Part shown: positions 1 through 4,722 of the stretch, piece after piece | Position numbering within the stretch: position 1 is the first letter of the stretch | Layout: each line of letters opens with the position of its first letter | Assembly (NCBI GenBank): GCA_919901335.1 | Contig: CAKKOZ010000063.1 | Span: 1 to 5,277, forward strand | Source: Nitrospiria bacterium | Lineage (GTDB): Bacteria > Nitrospirota > Nitrospiria > JACQBZ01 | Length of the DNA stretch: 5,277 nt | Direction: 5' to 3' | Notes under the pieces: generated by a model | Databases searched by the model: none | The model's input: the letters and a program-made list of their open reading frames with translations, nothing else | What the model was told of the DNA's origin: nothing | Program-made: the position numbers and the translations under genes

Positions 1-106
1 GGCACTCGCTACACCCGACCCTGACGCCTTCGCCACGCACGGACTCCGACTTGTCAAAGCCGTGCGCCTTGAGCGCCAGGACGAGCGATGGTCTACGTTT
101 CGGCAT
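1..106 (-). CDS. Small protein with a Cys pair, N-terminal part (cut by left window edge)
   Basis: This is a partial minus-strand frame of 35 codons that begins with ATG at 106-104 and runs off the window at base 1. It starts MPKRRPSLVLALKAHGFDKS and reaches a GCSEC segment at residues 31-35, a CxxC pair that may bind metal. The start is supported by a GGAG at 111-114, four bases upstream. It also lies 14 bases inside the end of the preceding CDS, an overlap typical of phage operons. The composition reads as coding, with no in-frame stop. From memory, small phage proteins carry a similar CSxC segment followed by a second Cys/His cluster; the part that would confirm this is outside the window. 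The function is unknown. Confidence 0.6.
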   Translation of the reverse strand, partial: MPKRRPSLVLALKAHGFDKSESVRGEGVRVGCSEC

Positions 107-542
107 CGGTCTCCAGCTTTGCTGGCACGGCGATCCCGTCGCAGTCATCCGCGTCGGACGTGAAGATCCTGCCGCAACCGAGGCAGATCATCCTGGTATC
201 CGTCGTGCTGTCGTAGTCCTGCTTGGACTGCTGCAACTCGGGCACCCACCGGCCGTTCCGGAGCACGATCTTGCAGTAGTTCGTGACCTCCCACTCCCCG
301 GTGACCTCGTCACCACAGTCGGGGCAGGCCACCAGTTCGTTCTCGCCCTCGGGCTTCTTCTTGATGCCGTCTCCGCCGCAGTCGGGGCAGTCGATCTCCT
401 TGCCGTCCCTGTCCCCATCGATGTAGCCGAATCCATCGCAAAATTCGCAGTCGCCGTACTTGTTGGCCACCGGCACCACGTCCCCCGTCATGATCTGCTC
501 GGCGTCCCCGGCCATGATGGCCTTCGCCTCATCCATGTTCAT
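93..542 (-). CDS. 149-aa cysteine-rich zinc-binding protein with DnaJ-type CxxCxGxG motifs
   Basis: The protein has four CxxC pairs: C32/C35 (CEFCDGFG), C52/C55 (CPDCGGDG), C73/C76 (CPDCGDE) and C120/C123 (CLGCGR). The first two match the CxxCxGxG repeats of DnaJ-type zinc domains. The last two are spaced like a zinc ribbon with a 43-residue insert. No J domain, nuclease motif or membrane segment is visible, and the C-terminus is acidic. The start at 542 is chosen because AAGGAG lies at 549-554, six bases upstream; a second ATG six bases downstream could also serve. Extending the frame upstream to 590 would run into the inverted repeat. The gene follows a 324-base structured interval, and its end overlaps the next small gene. 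Likely role: a small nucleic-acid-binding or protein-binding zinc protein. Zinc binding is inferred from the motifs, and the biological role is unknown. Confidence 0.85.
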   Translation of the reverse strand: MNMDEAKAIMAGDAEQIMTGDVVPVANKYGDCEFCDGFGYIDGDRDGKEIDCPDCGGDGIKKKPEGENELVACPDCGDEVTGEWEVTNYCKIVLRNGRWVPELQQSKQDYDSTTDTRMICLGCGRIFTSDADDCDGIAVPAKLETDAET

Positions 543-543
543 G

Positions 544-558
544 TCGATCTCCTTGTTG
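544..558 (-). promoter_or_regulatory. Ribosome binding site and leader, copy 1 of a 15-base direct repeat
   Basis: On the minus strand this reads CAACAAGGAGATCGA, with AAGGAG at 549-554 placed six bases before the ATG at 542. The identical 15 bases recur at 1387-1401 in front of the 171-aa basic protein gene. The site fixes the start of the zinc-binding protein. Confidence 0.75.
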
Positions 559-563
559 TTCTC

Positions 564-750
564 GCTCTTCTCGCGGAAAGGAGCCCACACGGGCCGAGTC
601 CGGCTGACGGAAGCCGGCCGTCTACAAACTCACGCCAGCCGCTCGACTCGATGGATGAGCGAACCCGTGTGCACATTACGCCGGGCCTTCACCCACCACT
701 ACGCCGGCGGCTACCGCTTGCCCGTGTGGACCCCTTTCTGCGAGAGGAAC
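564..750 (-). ncRNA. Candidate structured RNA or leader closed by a 31-position imperfect inverted repeat
   Basis: Bases 564-594 pair with 720-750 (base n with 1314-n). Positions 585-594 pair perfectly with 720-729. The remainder is interrupted only at 584/730, 582/732, 575/739, 568/746 and 565/749. Read as minus-strand RNA, the 584/730 and 582/732 mismatches become G-U pairs; as plus-strand RNA, 575/739 and 568/746 do. Directly inside the stem, 595-606 pairs with 636-650 (12 bp with a three-base bulge at 642-644), topped by GACGG/CCGTC at 606-610/618-622. The other part of the loop (651-719) has weaker pairing, such as AGCG 658-661 with CGCT 715-718. This gives a three-way-junction-like layout. 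It lies upstream of the zinc-binding protein gene and would sit in its 5' leader if co-transcribed. The RNA class is unrecognised and the strand is assumed from the neighbouring genes. It could instead act at the DNA level. Confidence 0.4.
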
Positions 751-752
751 TC

Positions 753-845
753 GTCCCGCTTGATGAGACCCCGAGAATGCAGGATTGACGCTAGCCGGCC
801 GGACGTCGCGGGTTGCTGCTAGGTCGGGGTCTCATCGAGCGGGGC
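753..845. repeat. Long inverted repeat: 22-bp arms around a 49-base loop
   Basis: Arm 753-774 pairs with arm 824-845. All 22 positions pair if read as plus-strand RNA, where 761/837 and 754/844 are G-U wobbles; on the minus strand those two become A-C mismatches. The core, GATGAGACCCCGA at 762-774 with its complement at 824-836, is 13 perfect base pairs. The loop contains a further short pairing, CTAGC 791-795 with GCTAG 818-822. The right arm begins 21 bases after the stop codon of the basic protein gene. No run of T follows the stem on the minus strand, so it is not a standard intrinsic terminator. It may be part of the same RNA or regulatory element as the adjacent 564-750 structure, from which it is separated by two bases. 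Confidence 0.75.
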
Positions 846-866
846 CAGTTGCCCCTGCCCGATTGC

Positions 867-1382
867 CTACCTCCTGCGGGACTTCTTGAGCTTCGGGGCC
901 CGCACGATCACCCGCTTCGCCGCCGCCTTGAGGGCCTTGTCGCGCGCGACAGCGTTCTTGATCCGCCCCTGATCATGGAACCAGACCTGGCTCCCGTAGT
1001 GAACCACGTTCATCTTCTTGGTCGCGTGGATCGTCGTCGGCTTGGAGCCCGTCCGGCGGATCTTGTGCATTGTGCCCTTCACCCGGTAGAGCGAGCCTTC
1101 GGGGAGGCCCTTCTTGCCCACCGGGATCTTGGAGCCCGACGTCGCCTTCTCCGGACGATGGGCAGACGCCTTCTTGCGGGCGGCACGCGAAGCCTCCCTC
1201 GCGATCTGGCGGTCCTCCGAGGTGGGCTTGACGATCAGAATCCCGGGCGACATCGCCGGCTGCGTCATGTCACCCTTCGGAACCGCTGCCGCGAGCGCCT
1301 CGTTGGTCATCCGGGTGTAGCCCTTGAGGCCAATGAGCTTCGCCCGGGCCATCAGCTCTTTCCTGTCGATCTTCTCGGTCAT
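867..1382 (-). CDS. 171-aa very basic protein with N-terminal SAP/Rho-N-like motif
   Basis: Residues 6-34 (DRKELMARAKLIGLKGYTR and following) have the helix-extended-helix spacing of SAP or Rho N-terminal-like modules, with ARAKLIGLKGYTRMT matching the usual L-x-G-x-[KT] core. Such modules usually bind DNA or RNA. The rest is strongly basic: a Lys/Arg-rich stretch at about 57-91, a middle part at about 92-140 that may be a small beta fold (SLYRVKGTMHKIRR, VVHYGSQVWFHDQGR), and a Lys/Arg tail ending KLKKSRRR. No catalytic motif is visible. The ATG at 1382 is chosen because AAGGAG lies at 1392-1397, nine bases upstream; the longer open frame to 1499 covers the preceding small gene. It is probably a nucleic-acid-binding phage protein, perhaps condensing DNA or binding RNA. 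It lies immediately upstream of the structured interval, so RNA binding is an attractive but unproven idea. Confidence 0.85.
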   Translation of the reverse strand: MTEKIDRKELMARAKLIGLKGYTRMTNEALAAAVPKGDMTQPAMSPGILIVKPTSEDRQIAREASRAARKKASAHRPEKATSGSKIPVGKKGLPEGSLYRVKGTMHKIRRTGSKPTTIHATKKMNVVHYGSQVWFHDQGRIKNAVARDKALKAAAKRVIVRAPKLKKSRRR

Positions 1383-1386
1383 GGTA

Positions 1387-1401
1387 TCGATCTCCTTGTT
1401 G
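1387..1401 (-). promoter_or_regulatory. Ribosome binding site and leader, copy 2 of a 15-base direct repeat
   Basis: This is the same minus-strand CAACAAGGAGATCGA as at 544-558, with AAGGAG at 1392-1397. It decides the start of the 171-aa gene at 1382. It lies wholly in the 29-base gap after the 51-aa gene. Confidence 0.75.
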
Positions 1402-1411
1402 ATGTTCCGGG

Positions 1412-1567
1412 TTACGCCGTCAGCTTGTAGGCTTTCCCGAGACCACGCCGGTACTTCGACGCCTGGCGCGTGGTCGGCTTGATCCCCGCCAAATCGCACG
1501 CTACCCGAAAGTGGCGATTGTCCTGTGCAAACTTGGCGTTGGTCTCTCTCGTCGTCGTGTCATCCAT
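1412..1567 (-). CDS. 51-aa small basic protein
   Basis: This is a complete short frame, ATG at 1567-1565 and TAA at 1414-1412, encoding a protein that starts MDDTTTRETNAKFAQDNRHF and continues through KPTTRQASKYRRGLGKAYK to LTA. A clean AAGGAG at 1575-1580, seven bases upstream, supports it. The gene also fits exactly between its neighbours, with 30 bases on one side and 29 on the other, filling what would otherwise be a 215-base gap. The C-terminal half is rich in Lys/Arg and aromatic residues (RQASKYRRGLGKAYK). From memory, small phage proteins with a TxRQASKxRxxxGxAYK-like segment are common, but their function is not known to me. It may bind nucleic acid. I am confident that the gene is real, and not about its role. 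Confidence 0.75.
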   Translation of the reverse strand: MDDTTTRETNAKFAQDNRHFRVACDLAGIKPTTRQASKYRRGLGKAYKLTA

Positions 1568-1574
1568 CGTCGTT

Positions 1575-1580
1575 CTCCTT
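1575..1580 (-). promoter_or_regulatory. Ribosome binding site of the 51-aa gene
   Basis: AAGGAG on the minus strand with a seven-base spacer to the ATG at 1567. It is the main evidence that the short frame is translated. Confidence 0.7.
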
Positions 1581-1597
1581 ATTCGGCTTCGTAGTTA

Positions 1598-1786
1598 TCA
1601 GGTTGCCACCGGAGGCGGCTGGACGACCTGGCTGTCAATGAAGTCGACCACCGCAAGCCGAATGGCGAAGGCTCTTGACACCGCCGTCCCAACCTTCTTC
1701 TCGGCGGCCTTTATCAGACGCCTTTCGACCTTCTTGTCGAGCGTCATCGTGAAGACCACGACGTCTTTCCCGTGCTCCGAAGCCAT
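1598..1786 (-). CDS. 62-aa ribbon-helix-helix-like protein
   Basis: The protein has the layout of an Arc/MetJ-type ribbon-helix-helix DNA-binding protein. A short strand (VVVFTMTLD, residues 9-17) is followed by a helix (KKVERRLIKAAEKKVG, 18-33) and a second helix (AVSRAFAIRLAVVDFIDS, 35-52). The tail is Pro-rich and has no other motif. Family members are usually 45-100 aa and act as dimeric repressors, so the length fits. The Gly at the inter-helix turn and the alternating hydrophobic pattern in the strand also agree, but the classical RHH sequence is only partly matched. The start at 1786 is set by a perfect AGGAGG at 1792-1797, five bases upstream. The open frame extends to 1918, but that part would overlap the preceding gene. 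It could autoregulate from the hairpin just upstream. That is inference. Confidence 0.75.
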   Translation of the reverse strand: MASEHGKDVVVFTMTLDKKVERRLIKAAEKKVGTAVSRAFAIRLAVVDFIDSQVVQPPPVAT

Positions 1787-1791
1787 ATCAA

Positions 1792-1797
1792 CCTCCT
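1792..1797 (-). promoter_or_regulatory. Ribosome binding site of the 62-aa gene
   Basis: A perfect AGGAGG on the minus strand, five bases before the ATG at 1786. It decides against the longer upstream starts in the same frame. Confidence 0.75.
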
Positions 1798-1820
1798 GAT
1801 CGCGCTTCTGGCTCCGAACG

Positions 1821-1863
1821 CGAGAGTGCCCCCACGAGCCGCTACGCTCGCGAGGGGCTCTCG
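1821..1863 (-). repeat. Intergenic hairpin between the 250-aa and 62-aa genes
   Basis: CGAGAG (1821-1826) pairs with CTCTCG (1858-1863). After a two-base bulge (1827-1828), CCCC 1829-1832 pairs with GGGG 1854-1857, and inside this CGAGC 1835-1839 pairs with GCTCG 1846-1850 around a six-base loop. The element begins 11 bases after the stop of the 250-aa gene and fills most of the 88-base gap. No T run follows on the minus strand, so a simple intrinsic terminator is not supported. It may be an RNA-processing or stability hairpin, or an operator. Confidence 0.55.
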
Positions 1864-1874
1864 ATCCCGGAGTC

Positions 1875-2627
1875 CTAGAGGTCCATCGCCATGCCAGCGC
1901 CGTTCGTCGGCGCATCAAGGAAGTCGTCGTCCTTCATCGAGTCGTCCCCGATGGCAAAGCGGGCGAGATCCACGCTGGCGAAGCTCATCGTCCTCAACGC
2001 CCAGTCGATGTCTCCAGGTCTCTCCTTGAGGCTCGCGGCGATGTTGATCGCCTGCGCCCGAAGATCCTCGATCATTTCACCGAGCACGTTCCCGACTTCG
2101 GGAACAACGATCCGATCGTAACCCTTGAGCTTCACGATTTGCTCACGGAGACTCGTCGGGTCCGCGCTCGAGAGCGCCATCGTCACGTTGTCGAGCGTCT
2201 GCTTGATCTCCATCGCCAGCGACTCGGCCACGCGCTCATTCGAGGTCTTGGGAGCGAACGGGATGCAGGAGACGGCCATTCTCGTGACCTTCGCCTGCGA
2301 GTTGTAGCTGGCGACCGCCTCGATGGCCTTGAGGTACCAGTCGTCAACCTCCGGCGCCCGGTAGGCCGGGACCAGTAGGCCGATCTCCGTTCGCTTGCCG
2401 AGCTTCTCCACCGCCCTCAGGATGCGGTATCGCGTGCTCTGGCCCTGTCGCTTCTCATCGATCGAGGCGACGATGCGCACGGTGTCCCACTCGCGCTCCT
2501 CCCGGCCGCTCTCCTCGTCGAAGCTCACTACCCGCTCGTTGGTGTGGACGTACTCCACACCAGCCCGGAACGACACCCTCGCGTGCACGAGGATGATGTC
2601 GTTCAGAATCGTGGTCTTGAGACCCAT
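1875..2627 (-). CDS. 250-aa protein of unknown family, probable partner of the AAA+ ATPase
   Basis: I do not recognise this protein. Residues 1-57 are strand-rich and polar (TTILNDIILVHARVSF and TVRIVASIDE). Residues 65-118 look mixed, with IGLLVPAYRAPEVDDW at 82-97. Residues 128-225 are mainly helical (ERVAESLAMEIKQTLDNVTM, 131-150; VLGEMIEDLRAQAINIAASL, 181-200). An acidic linker (DDSMKDDDF, 228-236) leads to the last residues MAMDL. This tail resembles the ALDL end of the upstream ATPase, and the ten bases around the two stop codons are identical. The start at 2627 has AAAGGA at 2634-2639, six bases upstream. It follows the ATPase gene by 27 bases, so co-expression is likely. A distant relation to the DUF3150 proteins found beside AAA ATPases on mobile elements crossed my mind but is not supported by a clear motif. 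No signal peptide or membrane segment is visible. Confidence 0.85.
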   Translation of the reverse strand: MGLKTTILNDIILVHARVSFRAGVEYVHTNERVVSFDEESGREEREWDTVRIVASIDEKRQGQSTRYRILRAVEKLGKRTEIGLLVPAYRAPEVDDWYLKAIEAVASYNSQAKVTRMAVSCIPFAPKTSNERVAESLAMEIKQTLDNVTMALSSADPTSLREQIVKLKGYDRIVVPEVGNVLGEMIEDLRAQAINIAASLKERPGDIDWALRTMSFASVDLARFAIGDDSMKDDDFLDAPTNGAGMAMDL

Positions 2628-2654
2628 CGTGTATCCTTTCTATATCGTTTTCGT

Positions 2655-4214
2655 TTAGAGGTCCAGAGCGTTTCCGCCCTCGTTGAACTTGTCGTTCTCG
2701 GGCAGGCTCGCCGGACGTGCGCCCGTCTTCGCCCACTCTCGCAGCTTCTTGAGCTTTTCCCCGAAGGACCGGGTAATCGGCACCACCTCACGGAGCCCGG
2801 TCACAACGTCCTTGGTGGCGACGTCGCGCATCCCGTCCTCGAAGGCGATGTTCATGGCCGTTCGGAAGCCCTCCTCGATCTCCGCACCGGTCAGCCCCTT
2901 GGCCGACGTCGCCAAAGCCTCGACATCGACCCCAACGGCCCTCGGGTACTTCGCCGCCATCACCCGTACCACCGACCGGCGTTCGGTCTGGTTGGGGAGG
3001 TCCACGAACCAGATCGCATCAAACCGTCCGGCTCGGGTCAGCTCCGGGGGGAGCGCCTCGACGTTGTTGGCGGTGGCGATCACGAAGATCCCACTCGCTT
3101 CTTGCAGGAACGTGAGGAACTGGCCGAACACCCGCACCGTCGTCCCGCCATCGGCCTCGCCACCACCGGAGGATCCAGCCAGGCCCTTTTCGACCTCATC
3201 GATCCAGACGACCGCCGGCGCAACCGCCATGATCGTGCGGATCGCGGCCCGCAGGTTGGCTTCCGACTCCCCGACGTACTTGCCGAAGATCGCAGCAAGG
3301 TCCAGCTTGAGGAGCGGGAGGCTCCACGCCGACCCCGTACACTTCGCCATCAGGCTCTTTCCGGTCCCCGGGATGCCAACGATGAGGCACCCCTTCGGCA
3401 TCGGGAGCCCGTACGCTTTCGCTTCCGGCGAGAACGCCTTGCGCCGGGTCGACAACCACTTCTTGAGGTTGTCGAGCCCGCCAACTCCATCGAGTCCACG
3501 GGGATCGGGGTCGAACCACTCCACGGCTCCGCCGGCGCCAAGCAGGGCCTTCTTCGAAGCCAGGACGGTGACGGGGTTCGGGATCCCACCGCCAGCGATG
3601 ATGGACCGCTTGACAGCGACTGCAGCCGCCTCTGCCTCCAGGCCCGTGAGGGCGGAGACGAGGGAGCCACGTTGGGCGATGGATTCCTCGCGTCGCTCCT
3701 CCGGCTGCATCGCGAGGATGTCGTCCACGATGCGCCCGATCTCCTCGGAATCAGGGAGCGGCAGATCGAGCACGAAGACGCCGCCCAACTCGGGCGGTGG
3801 GTCTCCCTGGTCGATCACGACGATCCCCTTTCGGATGCTGGCGGGCACGGACGGCAACTTCCGTAGCGCGTCCTTCAACCGCCGGATCATCACGGGCCCG
3901 CCGATGGCTGGGTTCGCGAGGGCAGCGCCGAAGTCCTCGAGCACGTAGAGCGTGCGGGCTTCGGTCCCTAAATTCGCCTCAATGGTCTGAACCGCCTTCC
4001 GGGGGTCGGTTGCAGAGGCATCGAGGATCTCGTCCTCCTTCGCGCCGACTCGGATGAACCCGCTGGACATGCGCCAGATGACGGGTTCCACCTTCAACGA
4101 GTCAGCGACGGAGAGGCAGAGTCGTTCCGCCCGCAGCTCCTCACGGGTGCGGATCCAGATGATCCCGGCCCTGGCCTTCACGAGGTTGGCAATCTCGTTG
4201 CGAATGTCAGGCAT
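2655..4214 (-). CDS. Ycf46-like AAA+ ATPase (519 aa)
   Basis: This is a complete AAA+ ATPase. Residues 1-165 match the N-terminal domain of Ycf46-type proteins (ARAGIIWIRTREELRAE near the start, TLYVLEDFG at 88-96, FVLDLPLPDSEEI at 147-159), which looks like a degenerate P-loop fold without Walker A. The ATPase module begins at GVGGLDNLKKWL (243-254). It has Walker A GIPGTGKS (280-287), a pore-loop region FGKYVGESE (310-318), Walker B VVWIDE (335-340), sensor 1 ATANN (380-384), arginine fingers in ELTRAGRFD (391-399) and a sensor-2 helix at LTGAEIEEGF (441-450). All key residues are intact, and 519 aa is close to the roughly 500 aa of cyanobacterial and plastid Ycf46. The ATG at 4214 is preferred because it coincides with the family N-terminus and overlaps the upstream stop by eight bases; TTG 4274 and ATG 4250 are alternatives. 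It presumably forms a ring that remodels a protein or nucleoprotein substrate. The target is unknown. Its tail ends in ALDL, like that of the downstream protein. Confidence 0.95.
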   Translation of the reverse strand: MPDIRNEIANLVKARAGIIWIRTREELRAERLCLSVADSLKVEPVIWRMSSGFIRVGAKEDEILDASATDPRKAVQTIEANLGTEARTLYVLEDFGAALANPAIGGPVMIRRLKDALRKLPSVPASIRKGIVVIDQGDPPPELGGVFVLDLPLPDSEEIGRIVDDILAMQPEERREESIAQRGSLVSALTGLEAEAAAVAVKRSIIAGGGIPNPVTVLASKKALLGAGGAVEWFDPDPRGLDGVGGLDNLKKWLSTRRKAFSPEAKAYGLPMPKGCLIVGIPGTGKSLMAKCTGSAWSLPLLKLDLAAIFGKYVGESEANLRAAIRTIMAVAPAVVWIDEVEKGLAGSSGGGEADGGTTVRVFGQFLTFLQEASGIFVIATANNVEALPPELTRAGRFDAIWFVDLPNQTERRSVVRVMAAKYPRAVGVDVEALATSAKGLTGAEIEEGFRTAMNIAFEDGMRDVATKDVVTGLREVVPITRSFGEKLKKLREWAKTGARPASLPENDKFNEGGNALDL

Positions 4215-4476
4215 GGTGACCCCCGTGGATCGCTGCCAGAGCCCGGACATCACCGCCCGCAGCCTCCAGCGCAATCCTCGCCTCGACTCCGCCGTGCGCC
4301 GCCACCCAGGCCAGCACGCACTCGTCGGACAGGCCCTTCAAGTCGGCTCCCTCGATGGAGAGCCCGTTGAGGCCCTGGACGAGAGCGACTGCGCCGGAGG
4401 CGATCTGCGCCTCGAGCTCGTTCATCAACCGGATGCGCTCAGCCTCTCGGTTTGCGAAAACTCGTTCGCAGGCCAT
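4207..4476 (-). CDS. 89-aa helical protein translationally coupled to the ATPase
   Basis: The function is unknown. The protein starts MACERVFANREAERIRLMNE and is mostly Ala/Leu/Glu-rich helix (residues 8-32, then 49-78), ending in a Gly/His tail (AAIHGGHHA). A segment at 35-50 (LNGLSIEGADLKGLSD) looks like a loop or a short repeat. There is one Cys near each half, C3 and C53, with no zinc pattern. The ATG at 4476 immediately follows the TAG of the upstream gene and has GGAG at 4483-4486, six bases upstream. Its TGA (4209-4207) lies eight bases inside the ATPase gene, and that ATPase start has only a weak G-rich Shine-Dalgarno. Translation of the ATPase therefore probably depends on this gene. 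An adaptor or substrate role for the ATPase is possible but is inferred from position only. Confidence 0.8.
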   Translation of the reverse strand: MACERVFANREAERIRLMNELEAQIASGAVALVQGLNGLSIEGADLKGLSDECVLAWVAAHGGVEARIALEAAGGDVRALAAIHGGHHA

Positions 4477-4722
4477 CTACGTCTCCACCTTCGTCATCGT
4501 GACCTTCACGTCGAAGCTCCACCCCGTGATGCTGTCCGCACGCAACATCACGAGACCCTCGGCCTTTCCGACCCAGGAGTCGTGGAGCGTGAGTCCGGAG
4601 CCAAGCAGCTCGGTGTGGTACTCGATGAAGGTGACGATGGAGTCGATCATCTTCTGCCGACGAGCCTCGTCTGTGATCTCGTCAAGATCCCGCATTGCAC
4701 GGGATACTTTGTTGTTCAGCAT
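4477..4722 (-). CDS. 81-aa protein of unknown function
   Basis: The protein starts MLNNKVSRAMRDLDEITDEA. An N-terminal charged helix (about 5-40, including RRQKMIDSIVTFIEYHTELL) is followed by a strand-rich C-terminal half (LHDSWVGKAEGLVMLRAD, then GWSFDVKVTMTKVET). The fold type is not recognisable to me, and there are no cysteines, signal peptide or membrane segment. The ATG at 4722 is chosen because it overlaps the TGA of the upstream gene by one base (TGATG) and has GAAGG at 4730-4734, seven bases upstream. The frame stays open to 4926, but that region is the antisense-free overlap of the 71-aa gene and its composition there is poor (Arg/Ala/Pro-rich). The stop abuts the next start directly. 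Confidence 0.8.
   Translation of the reverse strand: MLNNKVSRAMRDLDEITDEARRQKMIDSIVTFIEYHTELLGSGLTLHDSWVGKAEGLVMLRADSITGWSFDVKVTMTKVET

Noticed and set aside
539..676. Minus-strand 45-codon frame whose TGA overlaps the start of the zinc-protein gene by four bases
   Set aside because: The overlap looks like coupling, but the frame lies entirely in the repeat-rich interval. Its product is Arg/Ser-rich without a motif, and only a distant GAAGG precedes it.
51..822. Plus-strand open frames of 245 and 120 codons across the left part
   Set aside because: They run opposite the Cys-rich protein gene and through the inverted repeats. Their composition is of the low-complexity antisense type, and no motif or ribosome binding site supports them.
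753..845. Rho-independent terminator for the basic protein gene
   Set aside because: The stem is far longer than usual, has a 49-base loop, and no T run follows on the minus strand.
543..866. tRNA or CRISPR array in the gene-free interval
   Set aside because: I found no GTTCRA-type T-loop with a matching acceptor stem and no regularly spaced direct repeats. The only repeats are inverted.
2628..2675. Promoter in the AT-rich gap before the 250-aa gene (TGGACC / TATAGA)
   Set aside because: Each box matches the sigma-70 consensus in only about four of six positions and the spacer is about 15 bases, so it is too weak to call. The gap is more simply a leader with AAAGGA.
2544..3948. Two very long plus-strand open frames (440 and 421 codons) opposite the ATPase gene
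   Set aside because: They are antisense to an intact, motif-rich AAA+ gene. Long antisense frames are expected from GC-rich codon use. Their products are rich in Arg, Pro and Ser with no domain, and no good ribosome binding site was seen.
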